Shown: positions 1 through 9,943 of the stretch, one piece after another
Layout: each line of letters begins with the position of its first letter
Numbering within the stretch: the first letter of the stretch is position 1
Assembly (NCBI GenBank): GCA_964035545.1
Contig: OZ037765.1
Coordinates: forward strand, 14,626,698-14,690,697
Origin: Bugula neritina
Taxonomy: Eukaryota > Bryozoa > Gymnolaemata > Cheilostomatida > Bugulidae
Direction of reading: 5' to 3'
DNA length: 64,000 nt
Notes under the pieces: generated by a model
Databases searched by the model: none
What the model saw: the letters and a program-made list of their open reading frames with translations, nothing else
Told to the model about the DNA's origin: nothing
Program-made: the position numbers and the translations under genes

Positions 1-119
1 TGTAGTTTGCTTTACTTGTGTATTATTCGTATAAATAAACTCTATTCATACTCTACGCCGGCAGTTGTTGGCTTAGTCTTAAATACCCGTATAATTGGTG
101 ATAGCATAAAATCACAATA
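1..119 (+). repeat. 5' LTR of gypsy A, 3' part only
   Basis: Nearly identical to 7922-8040. It holds a TATAAATAAA stretch (31-40) that could serve as a poly(A) signal, and ends in ...AATCACAATA one base before the primer binding site. The U3 side lies outside the window. Confidence 0.85.
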
Positions 120-120
120 G

Positions 121-139
121 TGGTGGCAGCGGTGGGATT
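121..139 (+). promoter_or_regulatory. Primer binding site of gypsy A (tRNA-Leu type)
   Basis: TGGTGGCAGCGGTGGGATT is the reverse complement of the 3' end of animal tRNA-Leu(AAG/TAG), ...CCCACCGCTGCCACCA. It begins one base after the LTR, the same one-base spacing seen in gypsy C. Confidence 0.8.
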
Positions 140-178
140 AATTTAAGGCTAATGCTCTTGGCCAAGGAGTAAAAGAGT

Positions 179-1700
179 ATGGCCAGCGACGACAAAGGAG
201 ACATCTCTCATCTAGAACAAATTGAACCGGAAGCTGTAGAGGATGTCATAGGCGGCCCAGCGCTGCCTATGGACAGGTATCATTTGCAGGCTCCTGCCTT
301 TTGTGGAGAAAAAGATGTAGAGCAATTTATCGCTGAGTTCAGCGACGTGGTAGCCATTTGTTGATGGGATCGGCCAAACTTTATGGTATCGGCCAGGATG
401 TCAGCAGCATCTTCGAGGCGTTGAGAGCCTGATTAGGGCTCACCGCTCGAGATGCGCGACCAACTCTAAGGGCTTAAGAGAGATCCTAAGACTGCTTTAC
501 AAGAGCACACGACCGTAGTGGAACGGCTGGCACAAGTCGCTTATGTCGACCTACCTGCAGAAGGCCGACGGAATTTGGTGCTAGAGGCGTTTCTCTAATC
601 TATCAACAACATCGGCTTGAAAAGGCACTTGCTGGTAGCCAAAGTTGATACGATGAAAGGGCCCTTTGGCATGGAAATGTCTATTTCCAAGCCGATAGCG
701 CGTGTCAGCCTGGTGTGAACGCGCAGCAAGTAGAAGCCGTCGGCGGCGGCAGCTGAAGAGGTGACCGGCTTAACCACGAGCCTGGTTCAGGAGCTGCTGG
801 CCAAAATTAGGCGCCTGAGGCACTGTTGGGGTTATTGTAATAGGTTGTAATTAATTACATTTTTTCAAGTAAATGAATGTAATTTGTAATTGATGTATAA
901 AAATGTAATTGTACTTGTGATTGTAACTAATTACATCGCTAATGTAATTGAATTTTACAATTACTTTATAATTGCATAACAATTACTTAAAATTTTTAAA
1001 TCTTATAAAATTCATATTTTTCCTGCCTTGCCTACTGTTAAATAAAAAGTTCAGAATATTTTAATATCATATTCATCACCCTATTTGTTACTGTTGAAAA
1101 CAAGGAAGGTTTTCCATCATCAAAATTGCCTTGGGTAGTTGGACCCCCCCCTCCAAAAATGAGATTATATAACTTTTATTTATCTCCTGTGACAAAAGGA
1201 ATTGTAAGTAATTACATTTATTTTAACTGTAATTATAATTGTAAATGTCATTGACAAAATTTCATGTAATTGTAATTGTGATTAATTACATTTATATGTG
1301 ATTGTCCCCAACCCCGGTCTGAGGAAACAGTCGGCAGCTGAGCGGCCTGCAAGGTTGCCGACAGCTGCTGCTGGCAGATGAGCCTCTCTTTGTTAGGGTT
1401 GTGGTTTTGCCGGACATCTCCTGAGGAGCTGTCCCCACGGTTGGAGGAAGCAGTTATACTTAAACGGCCCATAGCAGATCGCAAGGTTTGCCGAAACCTC
1501 TGGCTTGGCCACTTAAAAATCGCTTTAAGAGATTGCAGGAGGAGGAGGGAGTGTATGAGGAATGGGGGCAGGACTGCGAGATCCCTCGGCTGCCCAAGTA
1601 GGAGCAGGACTGAGCGTTCACTCAGCTGATCACTTGTGAGCAGGGCCAAGATGTCACTCGGCTGCCCACGAGATCTCGGAAACCCCTCGCAATCGGAAAG
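179..1700 (+). pseudogene. gag of gypsy A, broken and MITE-interrupted
   Basis: The first 60 codons (179-361) match the intact gag of gypsy C in a stretch around DRYHLQAPAF and DVEQFIAEFSDV, then a TGA stops the frame. Similarity continues in other frames to about 824, is interrupted by a 488-bp MITE (825-1312), and resumes with a decayed CCHC zinc knuckle near 1375-1430. The intact relative encodes a 317-residue capsid/nucleocapsid protein. Unlike C and E, this copy lacks the GAAG/GTGAGC motif near the start codon. Not functional. Confidence 0.75.
825..1312. mobile_element. MITE-like insertion in gag
   Basis: A 488-bp, very AT-rich block starts GTTGGGG and ends CCCCAAC, with imperfect inverted ends that continue into TAATTACA-rich sequence on both sides (for example TAATTAATTACA near 850 and ATTAATTACA near 1281). 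It splits the gag homology just before the zinc knuckle. There is no coding capacity, so it must be mobilised in trans. I could not read a convincing target-site duplication. Confidence 0.7.
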
Positions 1701-4700
1701 CGCGGGTGCATCCTCAACTTCATGCACATGAGGTGTCGCCTCAAGAAACAAGCCGCTCAGTGAGCGCCCAGCCATATGGAAGCAGCTGTTTCCTGCCCGG
1801 TAAACATGCCCGCAAAACTGCAACATTCCTATTGGACACTTGGTGTACCACTAATCTTTTGAGCCGGCGTCTTTTCGACACACTCAATGCAGAAGACAGG
1901 GCTAACCTGGAGCTATAAGTAGGGGAACACGGCATGTTAGCGGACGGGTGGCGTACTCTATTCTATAGTGTGATTGTTGAGACAGGTTGAGTCTGTTGGC
2001 AGGGCGTGAGCTTGCTTGTGTGGATAAGTTTGGCAGGCCCTTGGTAGGGGGAGTGCTGGTGGTGCAGCGCTGCACCATTCCTGGGCGCTCCCAGGCTACA
2101 GTTTGCTGCAAAGTGAACTGTAGGAAAATCTCTAATTTAGAAATGGTAGAAGGGGCACTGGAGGGAGTCCAGCTCGCAAACAGCCTGAATCCGCCGAATG
2201 AGCGTGTAGAGTTCCTGGAACAGTGTGTGAACCCTTTCACGGAGCCAGTGGAGTTGCTGGCTGTTTCGTTAGTGGGGAAGTTCCACTCCGTGCAGGAAGA
2301 GGATGTTGAGCTCGCCATGGAGATGGCGGAGGAGATCCGTGAGGTACCCACTGCAAACGGCAGAGGGCCGGTGCTTGAACATGTGGTAGAGATGTTTGGG
2401 AATGCCTGTTATGGCTGTGAGAGTAACAAGGAACGCTTGGCAATAGCACAATTACTCTCCAAGTACAAAGATGTGTTCAGTCGAGGCGACCATGACATGA
2501 GCCTGATTAAGGTTGTCTGTCATGAGATACCCCTGGTGGCGGGAACAGGGTCGATTCGGCAGCCGACCCGCTTCTGAGAAGAAAAAGAAGTGAGCAGTCA
2601 GGTGCAAGACCTTCTGAGCCGGGACCTGATTGAGACAGCCCATAGTGCTTGGAGCTCTCCAGTTGTTCTGGTTTGGAAAAAGGATAGGAGCTGAAGGTTT
2701 TGCGTGGATTATCGCAAACTGAACAAGATGCTTACCCTCTGCCGAGGATCGATGAGTCACTGGATACCTTGTTGGACTTGCTGAGCGGGTACTGGCAGGT
2801 GCCCCTGAGTCCTGACGCACAGGACAAGGTTGCGTTTATAATGCAGGATGGGCTCTGGAAGTGGAAGGTGCTGCCATTCAGAATTACATCTGCTCTGGCA
2901 ACCTTTCAGCGACTCATGGAGCCGGATTTCAGTAGGCTAAACTGGAAGACCTTGCTCATCTACCTCGATGATGTCATCGTCATCTCTCCTGACTTCGACG
3001 CTCATGTCAGTTGGCTCAGAGAGGGGTTCGGCATTTTGAGCCGCCGGTGCGAAGCTCAAGCCCACTAAGTGTGCGTTGTTGCAGCAAGAGGTCAAGTACC
3101 TAAGCCATGTAGTTGGTTGGAACGAACCGCTACCAACCCCGAGAAAGTACGGGCTGTGAAAGACTGGGCCGTCCCTCTGGATCTCTTTGAATTGCGGGCA
3201 TTCCATGGGTTAGTAGGGTACTACAGGCAGTACATACCCGACTCTGCAAAAATTACTCAGCGGTCAAACCTGCTGACAGCAAAGGGGGTCCGCTGGCAGT
3301 AGACGTATGCAGAACAGCAAGCATTCGAGCACCTCAAGGATAGCTTGATGGAAGCACCCAAATTAGCGTACCCCGATCCGGCGAAAGAGCACATTCTGGA
3401 CACTAATGCGAGTGACCATAATGTGGGAACTGTGTTGTGTCAGGTCCAGGATGGTCGCGAGGTAGTGGTGGCCTACTACAGTAAAAAAGGGCCCCTGAAA
3501 AGAACTACTGCGTTATCAGGAAAGATCTCTTGGCAGCAGTTAAGGCAGTTAAGCACTTCAGATAATATTTGTATCGGCGGACGTTCAGATTGCGAACGGA
3601 TTATGCGTCCCTGATAAGGTTATGCAGACGAGCTGAATCCTCTAGTCAAGTTGCGCGTTGGCTTGAAATCCTGAAATGTTTTCATACCGGATTGAGCACC
3701 GACCCGGAAAGAAACACGGTGATACCGATGGATTGAGCCGGCGGCGTGAAGAGGGGTGTCAGCAATGCCTAAAACATTGAGCGGTGGGATGGTGGACCCT
3801 CTTGCTCGGACGTGGAAGAACAGATATGGAGGGCAGGTGTATACAGCTGGGAAGAAGGCCAACTCCGGTCTAAACTCCCTCTAAAGCTGTCAACACCTTT
3901 CATGCAAACCCTACACTGCTCTGAAATGTCAGGGAGCTTTGCAAGCTCCAAGCTACCCTACCAATAGTGGTGGCCGACTTAGTTCAGGCCAAGAAGGAGG
4001 GACGGCGGCCTAGTAATGCCGAACAACGGGTCAAGGGTGCAGAGTTCAAGTATTTATGTGACTGTTGAGACTTCGTCAAGTTCAATGGTGATGAGCTGTT
4101 AACGACAACGTTAGCAACCGGCGTAAATCACCAGGAACGTTAGAGGGTAGTTTATCCGTTAGCCCTTTGCCGGGAGCTGATCTGGGACATCCATAAGCAA
4201 GCTCATACTGGGGCTGGGCGGGTAACTAGGTGCCTTCAGCTCTGGTGGTATTGGTCCGGGTTGACCAAGATTTTCGTTTTCGGGTGCGGAAGTGTAAGGT
4301 ATGCCAAGCTAGCAAGAATGGCCGTTTCACTGAGATCGTGGAGAGGTATCACCTCTATGCCGGTCGTTCGTGGCAAATAGTTGCCGTAGATTTGGTGGGT
4401 CCCATGCCCACGTCTGAGAGAGGTAATAACTGGATACTGGTATTAGCTGACCAATTTACGCGGTGGGCTGATGCTCTGGCTATTCCGGATGCGTCGGCCC
4501 CCACGGTGGTCATGGCCTTGGATCAGAATGTGTTGTTATTTCGGCTTGCCGGAACAAGTACACACTGATCAGGGTGCCCAGTTTAAGTCGCAGCTAATGA
4601 GTGATCTTTGCAAGACGTGGGGGGTAACCCTATATCACCCACAAGGAAATGGGGTTGTTGAGCGGAACAACTGTATGCTAGGTGACTTTCTGAGGAATCT

Positions 4701-4865
4701 GCTTATCGGTAAGAGCCAGGAAGAGTGGGACTTGGTACTGCCGCAAATCATGCGAGCATACCGTAGTGCCCCTCACTCCAGTACACTAAATACCCCGAAC
4801 TTCCTCATGCTCGGTAGAGAAACGAGGGCTGCTGAGCATTTAACCGACCATGTTCCTGCTCCTTA
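1700..4865 (+). pseudogene. pol of gypsy A (protease, RT, RNase H, integrase), 5' family
   Basis: Reading in several frames gives the same protein as gypsy C pol: protease region at ~1790-2577 with the catalytic D-S-G changed to D-T-W; RT at ~2580-3300 with an intact YLDD box (YLDDVIVISPDF, ~2960); RNase H at ~3310-3620 (LDTNASDHNVGTVL); a degraded histidine/cysteine integrase finger near 4190-4310; and the integrase core at 4370-4860, including VDLVGPMP, DQGAQF and QGNGVVERNN. At least six frameshifts or stops separate these parts. Homology to this family ends abruptly at about 4866. Confidence 0.85.
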
Positions 4866-7290
4866 TATTGATGAAGCACTAGGGTCCCTTGAAAGAGCTT
4901 GTTATTTTACTAAGCTAGATGCAAACTGTGGTTATTGGCAAATGACATCCGATGATTCTAAGGATTATAACACCTTTATTACACCTTTTGGGCGATATCG
5001 ATGTCACCGGCTTTCATTTGGGATCAGCTCAGCGCCAGAAATTTTTCACAGGGAGATGCAGAGAATTTTACTTGGATGTGAGGGAGTTATCTGTCACATG
5101 GAAAATGTACTTGTGTTTGGCAGGAGCAGGACAGAGCATGATACCAGAGTGTCTAAAGTGCTTTCGGTGTTGTCTAAAGCAGGACTCACTTTGAACAGGG
5201 ATAAGTGTAAGTTCGGGCTGTCAGAAGTAAATTTTTTAGAGCATGTAATCGGTGCTAGTGGGATCAAAGCTGATTCAAAAAAGATCAGTGTAATAGCTAG
5301 CTACCCTGTGCCTAAGTCAAAGAAGGAGCTCTCTCGATTTTTGGGACTAATAAATTTCCTTGGTAAGTTTTCTGCTAGTATTGCCAAGCATACTGAGAAC
5401 CTAAGATGGCTGTTGAAGAAGGACGCTGCTTGGCTTTGGAGTCATCCACAGGACAGGGTGTTTCAGAATTTTAAAGATGGGCTCACTTTATCTCTAGTGT
5501 TGGTGTCATTTGAGTTGCATCTGGAGACTAAGCTATCCACGAATACAGCATCATTTGCAACGGGAGCAGTATTATTCCAGAAGCATGAGGGAAAAATGGC
5601 GTATGGCGCATGCATCCAGGACTTTGATTCCGGTAGAGAAAGGAAGCTTTGGCCATGTGCTGGCCGCCAAATAAGTTTCATTTGTATTTGTTGGGACGAC
5701 AATTTGAGATAGAGACGGATCAAGTTTCTTTGCTAGGTGTGATGGAGAGAAAAGAGCTTGCTAAACTGTCAATCAGACTACAGCAGTTTAGATTACCAAT
5801 GTTGGGGTTCAACTACACTGTGTGCTATACAGCGGGATCGAAGTTGGTGGTGGCAGACGCGCTTTCTAGATTTAGTCTGGGCGACGATGGGTTGATGTGT
5901 TTGGTGGACCATGCTATGGTGCAAGAGTTGGTGGACTGTTTGCCAATCTCTGAGTGTATGAGGCAGGAAACACAAGCTGTGAGTTTCCATGATGATGTAG
6001 GTAGATGGTTGCTGCGCTACATAGAGGTGGGATGGCCCTCGTTGGCTAGTTCGGATCCAGGTCTAAAGAAATATTATCCAGCCGAACACTTCATGACAGT
6101 GGTCGATGATATGGTGTTTTTGAACCAGATGATTTTCATCCTGAAGAGTTGTAGAGAGAAGATACTGGGATACATCCATAGAGGCCATCTAGGCGAGGTA
6201 AAATGTGTTCAAAAAGCAAAGGAGGTTTTATGGTGGCCTGATATGATTTTGGACATCTGAAATGTGGTTAGTTCGTGTAAAACATGTGCAGAATACCGAA
6301 GAGTGCCAAAGGAGCCGATGGTGGCGCCTCCTTTTCCAGAGAGGCCTTGGTGGAGGTTGGCATTGGACTTTCTCCAGTGGGAGAACAAAAACTATATCGT
6401 TGTAGTTGACTACTATAGTAGGTTTATTTTGTGTGATATTCTACCAGATTTACAGACCAGCACCGTCGTGAAGAAGTTGGAGATGTGATTTTGTTTGTTA
6501 AGTATTCCTCACTCGTTGAGGTCGGAAAATGGGCCACAGTTTGTGAGTGATGTGTTTCAGTCATTTCTTAGACGATGGAAAGTCCAACATGTAACGAGCA
6601 GTCCCAAGTACCCGCAGAGTAATGGAGAAGTAGAGAGAGCAGTACAGACAGTAAAATCACTGTTAAGAAAGAATGTAAATTTCCAAGCCGCATTGTGTTC
6701 ATACAGAAATTCCCCACTAAGAAATTGCTACTCTCCACCAGACCTGCTATTTCAAAGGTCCCTTCATTCTATGGGCATAATTACTAACACTACTGTTAAT
6801 CTTCCTCGTCTATGACAAGCTGAGCATGATTACAGAAAACAGAAAACAAAGATGATTACAATCTCCGACATCAGGTGAAGTGTACTACTCCTTTTGCTAT
6901 TGGTCAAAATGTGCACTTGAGAGCAGAGGGTAAAAAAGGTCCTGTTGTGGCTACAGAGTTCCTGAGATTGTGGTCTAAAGTATTGGGTCTCTATTCAGGC
7001 GAAACCAGGTTTTTGCTTCTCCTTGTGTGCATGAGTTGCCGCGTAAGGAGGAAGTGCAGAACACGTCACTACAAAGGACGCCATCACCTGTTCCAGGGCA
7101 GCTTCTTCGGTCGAGCATACGACAAGTGGGTTTGCCATGCTGTAAAGCTAAAGAATCTCAACAGCCAGCATCAGGAGCGAACTTTGATCTCCCTCCAAAC
7201 CTGACACCTAGAGATGCTACGAAGGATGTCCCAGATTATAGAACCAGGTCTGGCAGGTTGATTAATAAGCCAGTCAGATTGGACCTGTAG
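4866..7290 (+). pseudogene. Second gypsy pol fragment (K02A2.6-like RT, RNase H, integrase)
   Basis: From about 4866 the frame continues without a stop into a different gypsy pol: RT motifs KLDANCGYWQM, TPFGRYRCHRLSFGIS and SRFLGLINFLGKF (~4910-5370), RNase H (to ~5860), an integrase HHCC finger (~6170-6290) and integrase core (6320-6720, including PQSNGEVERAVQTVK), ending with the RSGRLINKP tail and stop at 7288-7290. The RT YxDD box reads HMEN, so both catalytic aspartates are lost. Frameshifts lie near 5650, 6260, 6490 and 6815-6875. It is closer in type to gypsy K (15238-20142) than to gypsy C. Confidence 0.82.
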
Positions 7291-7544
7291 TTAATGAGAC
7301 TCAAGTTTCAGAGACATTAGTACTTTAATAGTACACATATTTGTATATTAACGTGGGGGTACTTCACTATACTTATTCTGTTGGCTTCAGATGACGATAC
7401 ATGAATGCTACCATTTACAGTTTGTTTGTTTCAATATTTTGTTAAAAGTTATATCATGATTTGGTACTGGGTTTGTTTGTTTTGACTAATTGCGGGGATG
7501 CGGTGGTATTCCTATATTGTTGATGCGATTGCATCAAACGGGGA
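7291..7544 (+). other. Untranslated tail between pol and 3' LTR of gypsy A
   Basis: No reading frame. Two similar purine-rich blocks occur, GCGGGGATGCGGTGGT (~7492) and ACGGGGATGTGGTGAG (~7539); the second abuts the LTR start and is the better polypurine-tract candidate. Confidence 0.5.
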
Positions 7545-8040
7545 TGTGGTGAGAAGTCATTGGCACACACAAGTGACGAGATACGACGAGAGCAGGAGAA
7601 AGGGTTCTCGGTGTACCAGTGAGGAGTCTAGACGGCCTTAGCTCTACTCAGATCTACTGACTTAACTGAAGAAGAGACACGCTCTATACTCAGGACAATG
7701 AATAGGATAAACCAATCAAAGGAGCTTATGATCATACGATCACCAGCAGCTTGCATTAGTAGTTAGTAGCTAATGCTTGGGATGGAGCTAATGCTTTAGG
7801 GATGGAGCTAATTATGCAAGCTCATTAGCAGCGTGCATCCACAGCAGCACAGTTAACTAGTAGGGCTTGAATAGTTAAGTTGTGTGCTTTATTGTACAGT
7901 TATGTAATTCCTTTCATTTTATGTAGTTTGCTTTACTCGTGTATTATTCGTATAAATAAAATCTATTCATACTCTAAGTCGGCAGTTGTTAGCTTAGTCT
8001 TAAATACCCGCATAATTGGTGATAGCATAAAATCACAACA
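7545..8040 (+). repeat. 3' LTR of gypsy A
   Basis: About 496 bp, beginning TGTGGTGAGAAG after a purine-rich tract and ending ...ATCACAACA (TG...CA). The last 119 bases match the window's first 119. The left edge is inferred from the polypurine tract and from the TGTGGTGG start shared with the gypsy C LTR. Confidence 0.7.
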
Positions 8041-9644
8041 GTATTACTATTAGAATCAATATTAATATAAGTTATTGTTTAAAAATCTTTAGGACTAGTA
8101 CTGGTAGAACTAATACATCGTAATAGCTTGGTTTAAATATCTATTAAAATATTTATGACACTAGAATATTAATATGTATTATAACTATAATAATAATTAT
8201 AATGATTATTATTACTATAACTATGATCATAAAAGTACTAATGTTATAAAATTAAAATTTAAATATTAAAATATATATAATTCTGTAATGTATAGATGCA
8301 TAAACTTTACTATTTTACAAATTACAAGGGTTATGACTTATGATTATTATTATTATTATGATTGTATTTAAAGAAAATATAAAAAATAAATTATAATAAA
8401 ACCAATTAGGCATTAGCATCATTATAATAAACATAATAAAATTAAAATAATATAATACAGTAAAAGTATAGCAAATACTAATAGTAAATCCAATGCTGTA
8501 GTAATACTATTATTATAAATATCAGTAACGTTATAGTATTAGTGGGTACAACTAGTACAACTGTCTTGAAGATAAACTCATGTGGATATAAAATATAAAT
8601 GTTAATTTGAGCCACTGGTACTACTAGTACTACTAGTACTGGTGTTAGTGGTACTACTACTCCTCGTGTTCATTATTGATGTAACCTGATGCTAGTTATG
8701 TGATAGTCAACCTGACGCATAGCAAGAAGGTCTGCAACTTTGTTCTGCACTGAAGTAGCCGCACAAATAGTTATGCAATTTATCATTTACATTATGAATA
8801 ACGCCCCGTTGCTCATTACGCAGGAAATTACAAAGTACGCGCAACAATGAGTGTAGGTGTATCCACTTAATTAAATCTAGGGTACAAGTTTAAAGTGACG
8901 TCGTTAGCACTTTTGACCTTCACCATAGAGACATCATTATGCCGCTTCCCGTGCTGTGAGTTTATATATGTTATAAAGGGAAAAATTTCCGCCTTTTTAT
9001 TTTATTATTTGTTTTTATTTTATATGTACAAATTTTTAGTTTTGCTTATTGGTATAGTTTTTAATCACATTTTTTATGCCTCTAAACTTAAAAACAGTTT
9101 CAAAACTCACTCATGTACATAAATACACAGCTATAAAGTTTCAGTTTATACTAGCAAACTTTGGTAACATCCGAGCTACATCGCACCCCGCTGCGGCGTT
9201 GATCAAGCGGTGCTCAATTCAAAAAATCACGGCGAACTCCCATTGGGTAGAGTTGATCTGGTACTAAAATTTGAAGAACATTATTGCTAGTATATTTTAA
9301 TCGCTTATTTTTGATTTAATTTAACTAATTCAAAAGTTTTAAAAGATTAAAAAATCTTTATCCGTTTTGTTTAAATTAAACTCAGCTTAAAAATCTAGCT
9401 TTTCCTGATCACAAAAGTACGCAAAATAACAACTTAAAAATTATTTAGACGGTTTAAATATTTATTATTTCAATAAGTTTGCACAATTATTTTAAAAGTA
9501 AATATATTTAAAAGAAAGATTTTTTCAGGTAATTGCTTCTATCTAGTCAAAATCATTTATATAACATCTTTTGATAAGAATGTTGCAAATAATTTGTAAA
9601 TAATATCCAAAGGCGTTCAAGTCACCGCAGACAAAAATTAGCCC
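8041..9644. other. AT-rich non-coding stretch
   Basis: 8041-8560 is extremely AT-rich with loose TTATTA/ATAATA runs; 8605-8660 has short ACTAGT/TACTAC tandem copies. 8690-9260 is more complex but I find no coding frame, RNA gene or repeat partner for it. 9261-9640 is AT-rich again. Confidence 0.6.
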
Positions 9645-9647
9645 TAA

Positions 9648-9795
9648 TATGATTGGTCACAGCTCATCGTCATGTGTTGTACTTGCCGTTGTACTTACGG
9701 CAAAATGTGAACGCCCGTTGACAAAATGTAACAGTGGCGCCATTTGGTTTGTGCTGTTACGGTTTATGATACGGCAATGTGTGAAAAGGAAGTAA
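9648..9795. mobile_element. Small dispersed repeat (MITE-like), copy 1
   Basis: About 145 bp beginning near ATGATTGGTCA and ending ...ACGGCAATGTGTGAAAAGG. It matches 14945-15083 along its length, including the shared CGTTGACAAAATGT core. In both places LINE sequence follows immediately. No coding capacity. Confidence 0.65.
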
Positions 9796-9849
9796 CCTTT
9801 TGATAATTTCGAGCTTCACACCCTACTCTTGCATTAAAGTCACCGGCTA
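9796..9849 (-). pseudogene. LINE scrap with the same internal deletion junction as 25612-26345
   Basis: TTTTGATAATTTCGAGCTTC... through CACCGGCTATA matches 25852-25903. On the minus strand it encodes an endonuclease GDFNARVG motif fused directly to the end of the LINE (KLEIIK...), the same non-contiguous join seen in the longer copy. Homology stops at 9849. Confidence 0.65.
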
Positions 9850-9943
9850 TACTGTGGTGGCCAGCAAAGCGTACTAATCATACACGTGCACGTGCACAAT
9901 AACCAAAAGTGTTGAAGCACGTGACTACCCCCTGCGAATCAGA

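Larger units (their letters stand above)
1..8040 (+). mobile_element. Gypsy A: chimeric, degenerate Ty3/gypsy retrotransposon
   Basis: The last ~118 bases of an LTR at the window start (2-119) recur at 7922-8040 with only a few differences, so these are the two ends of one LTR element; the 5' LTR is cut by the window edge. A tRNA-Leu-type primer binding site follows the 5' LTR. Inside, the order is gag, protease, RT, RNase H and integrase of the family shared with gypsy B-F, then from about 4866 the RT, RNase H and integrase of a different K02A2.6-type family, then the 3' LTR. All frames carry stops and shifts, so the copy is dead. No target-site duplication can be read because the left flank is missing. 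Confidence 0.88.

Noticed and set aside
121-139. A tRNA gene suggested by tRNA-like sequence near the LTRs
   Set aside because: Only the 3' acceptor complement is present, as expected for primer binding sites; I found no complete tRNA or rRNA gene in the window.
1248-1826. A 192-codon minus-strand frame crossing the MITE edge
   Set aside because: Antisense to gag/protease homology and spanning an insertion boundary; no similarity to anything recognisable.
4471-5712. A 413-codon frame as a functional integrase-RT fusion protein
   Set aside because: It starts out of frame with the first integrase part, its RT YxDD box reads HMEN, and frameshifts follow; it is a relic of a chimeric element.
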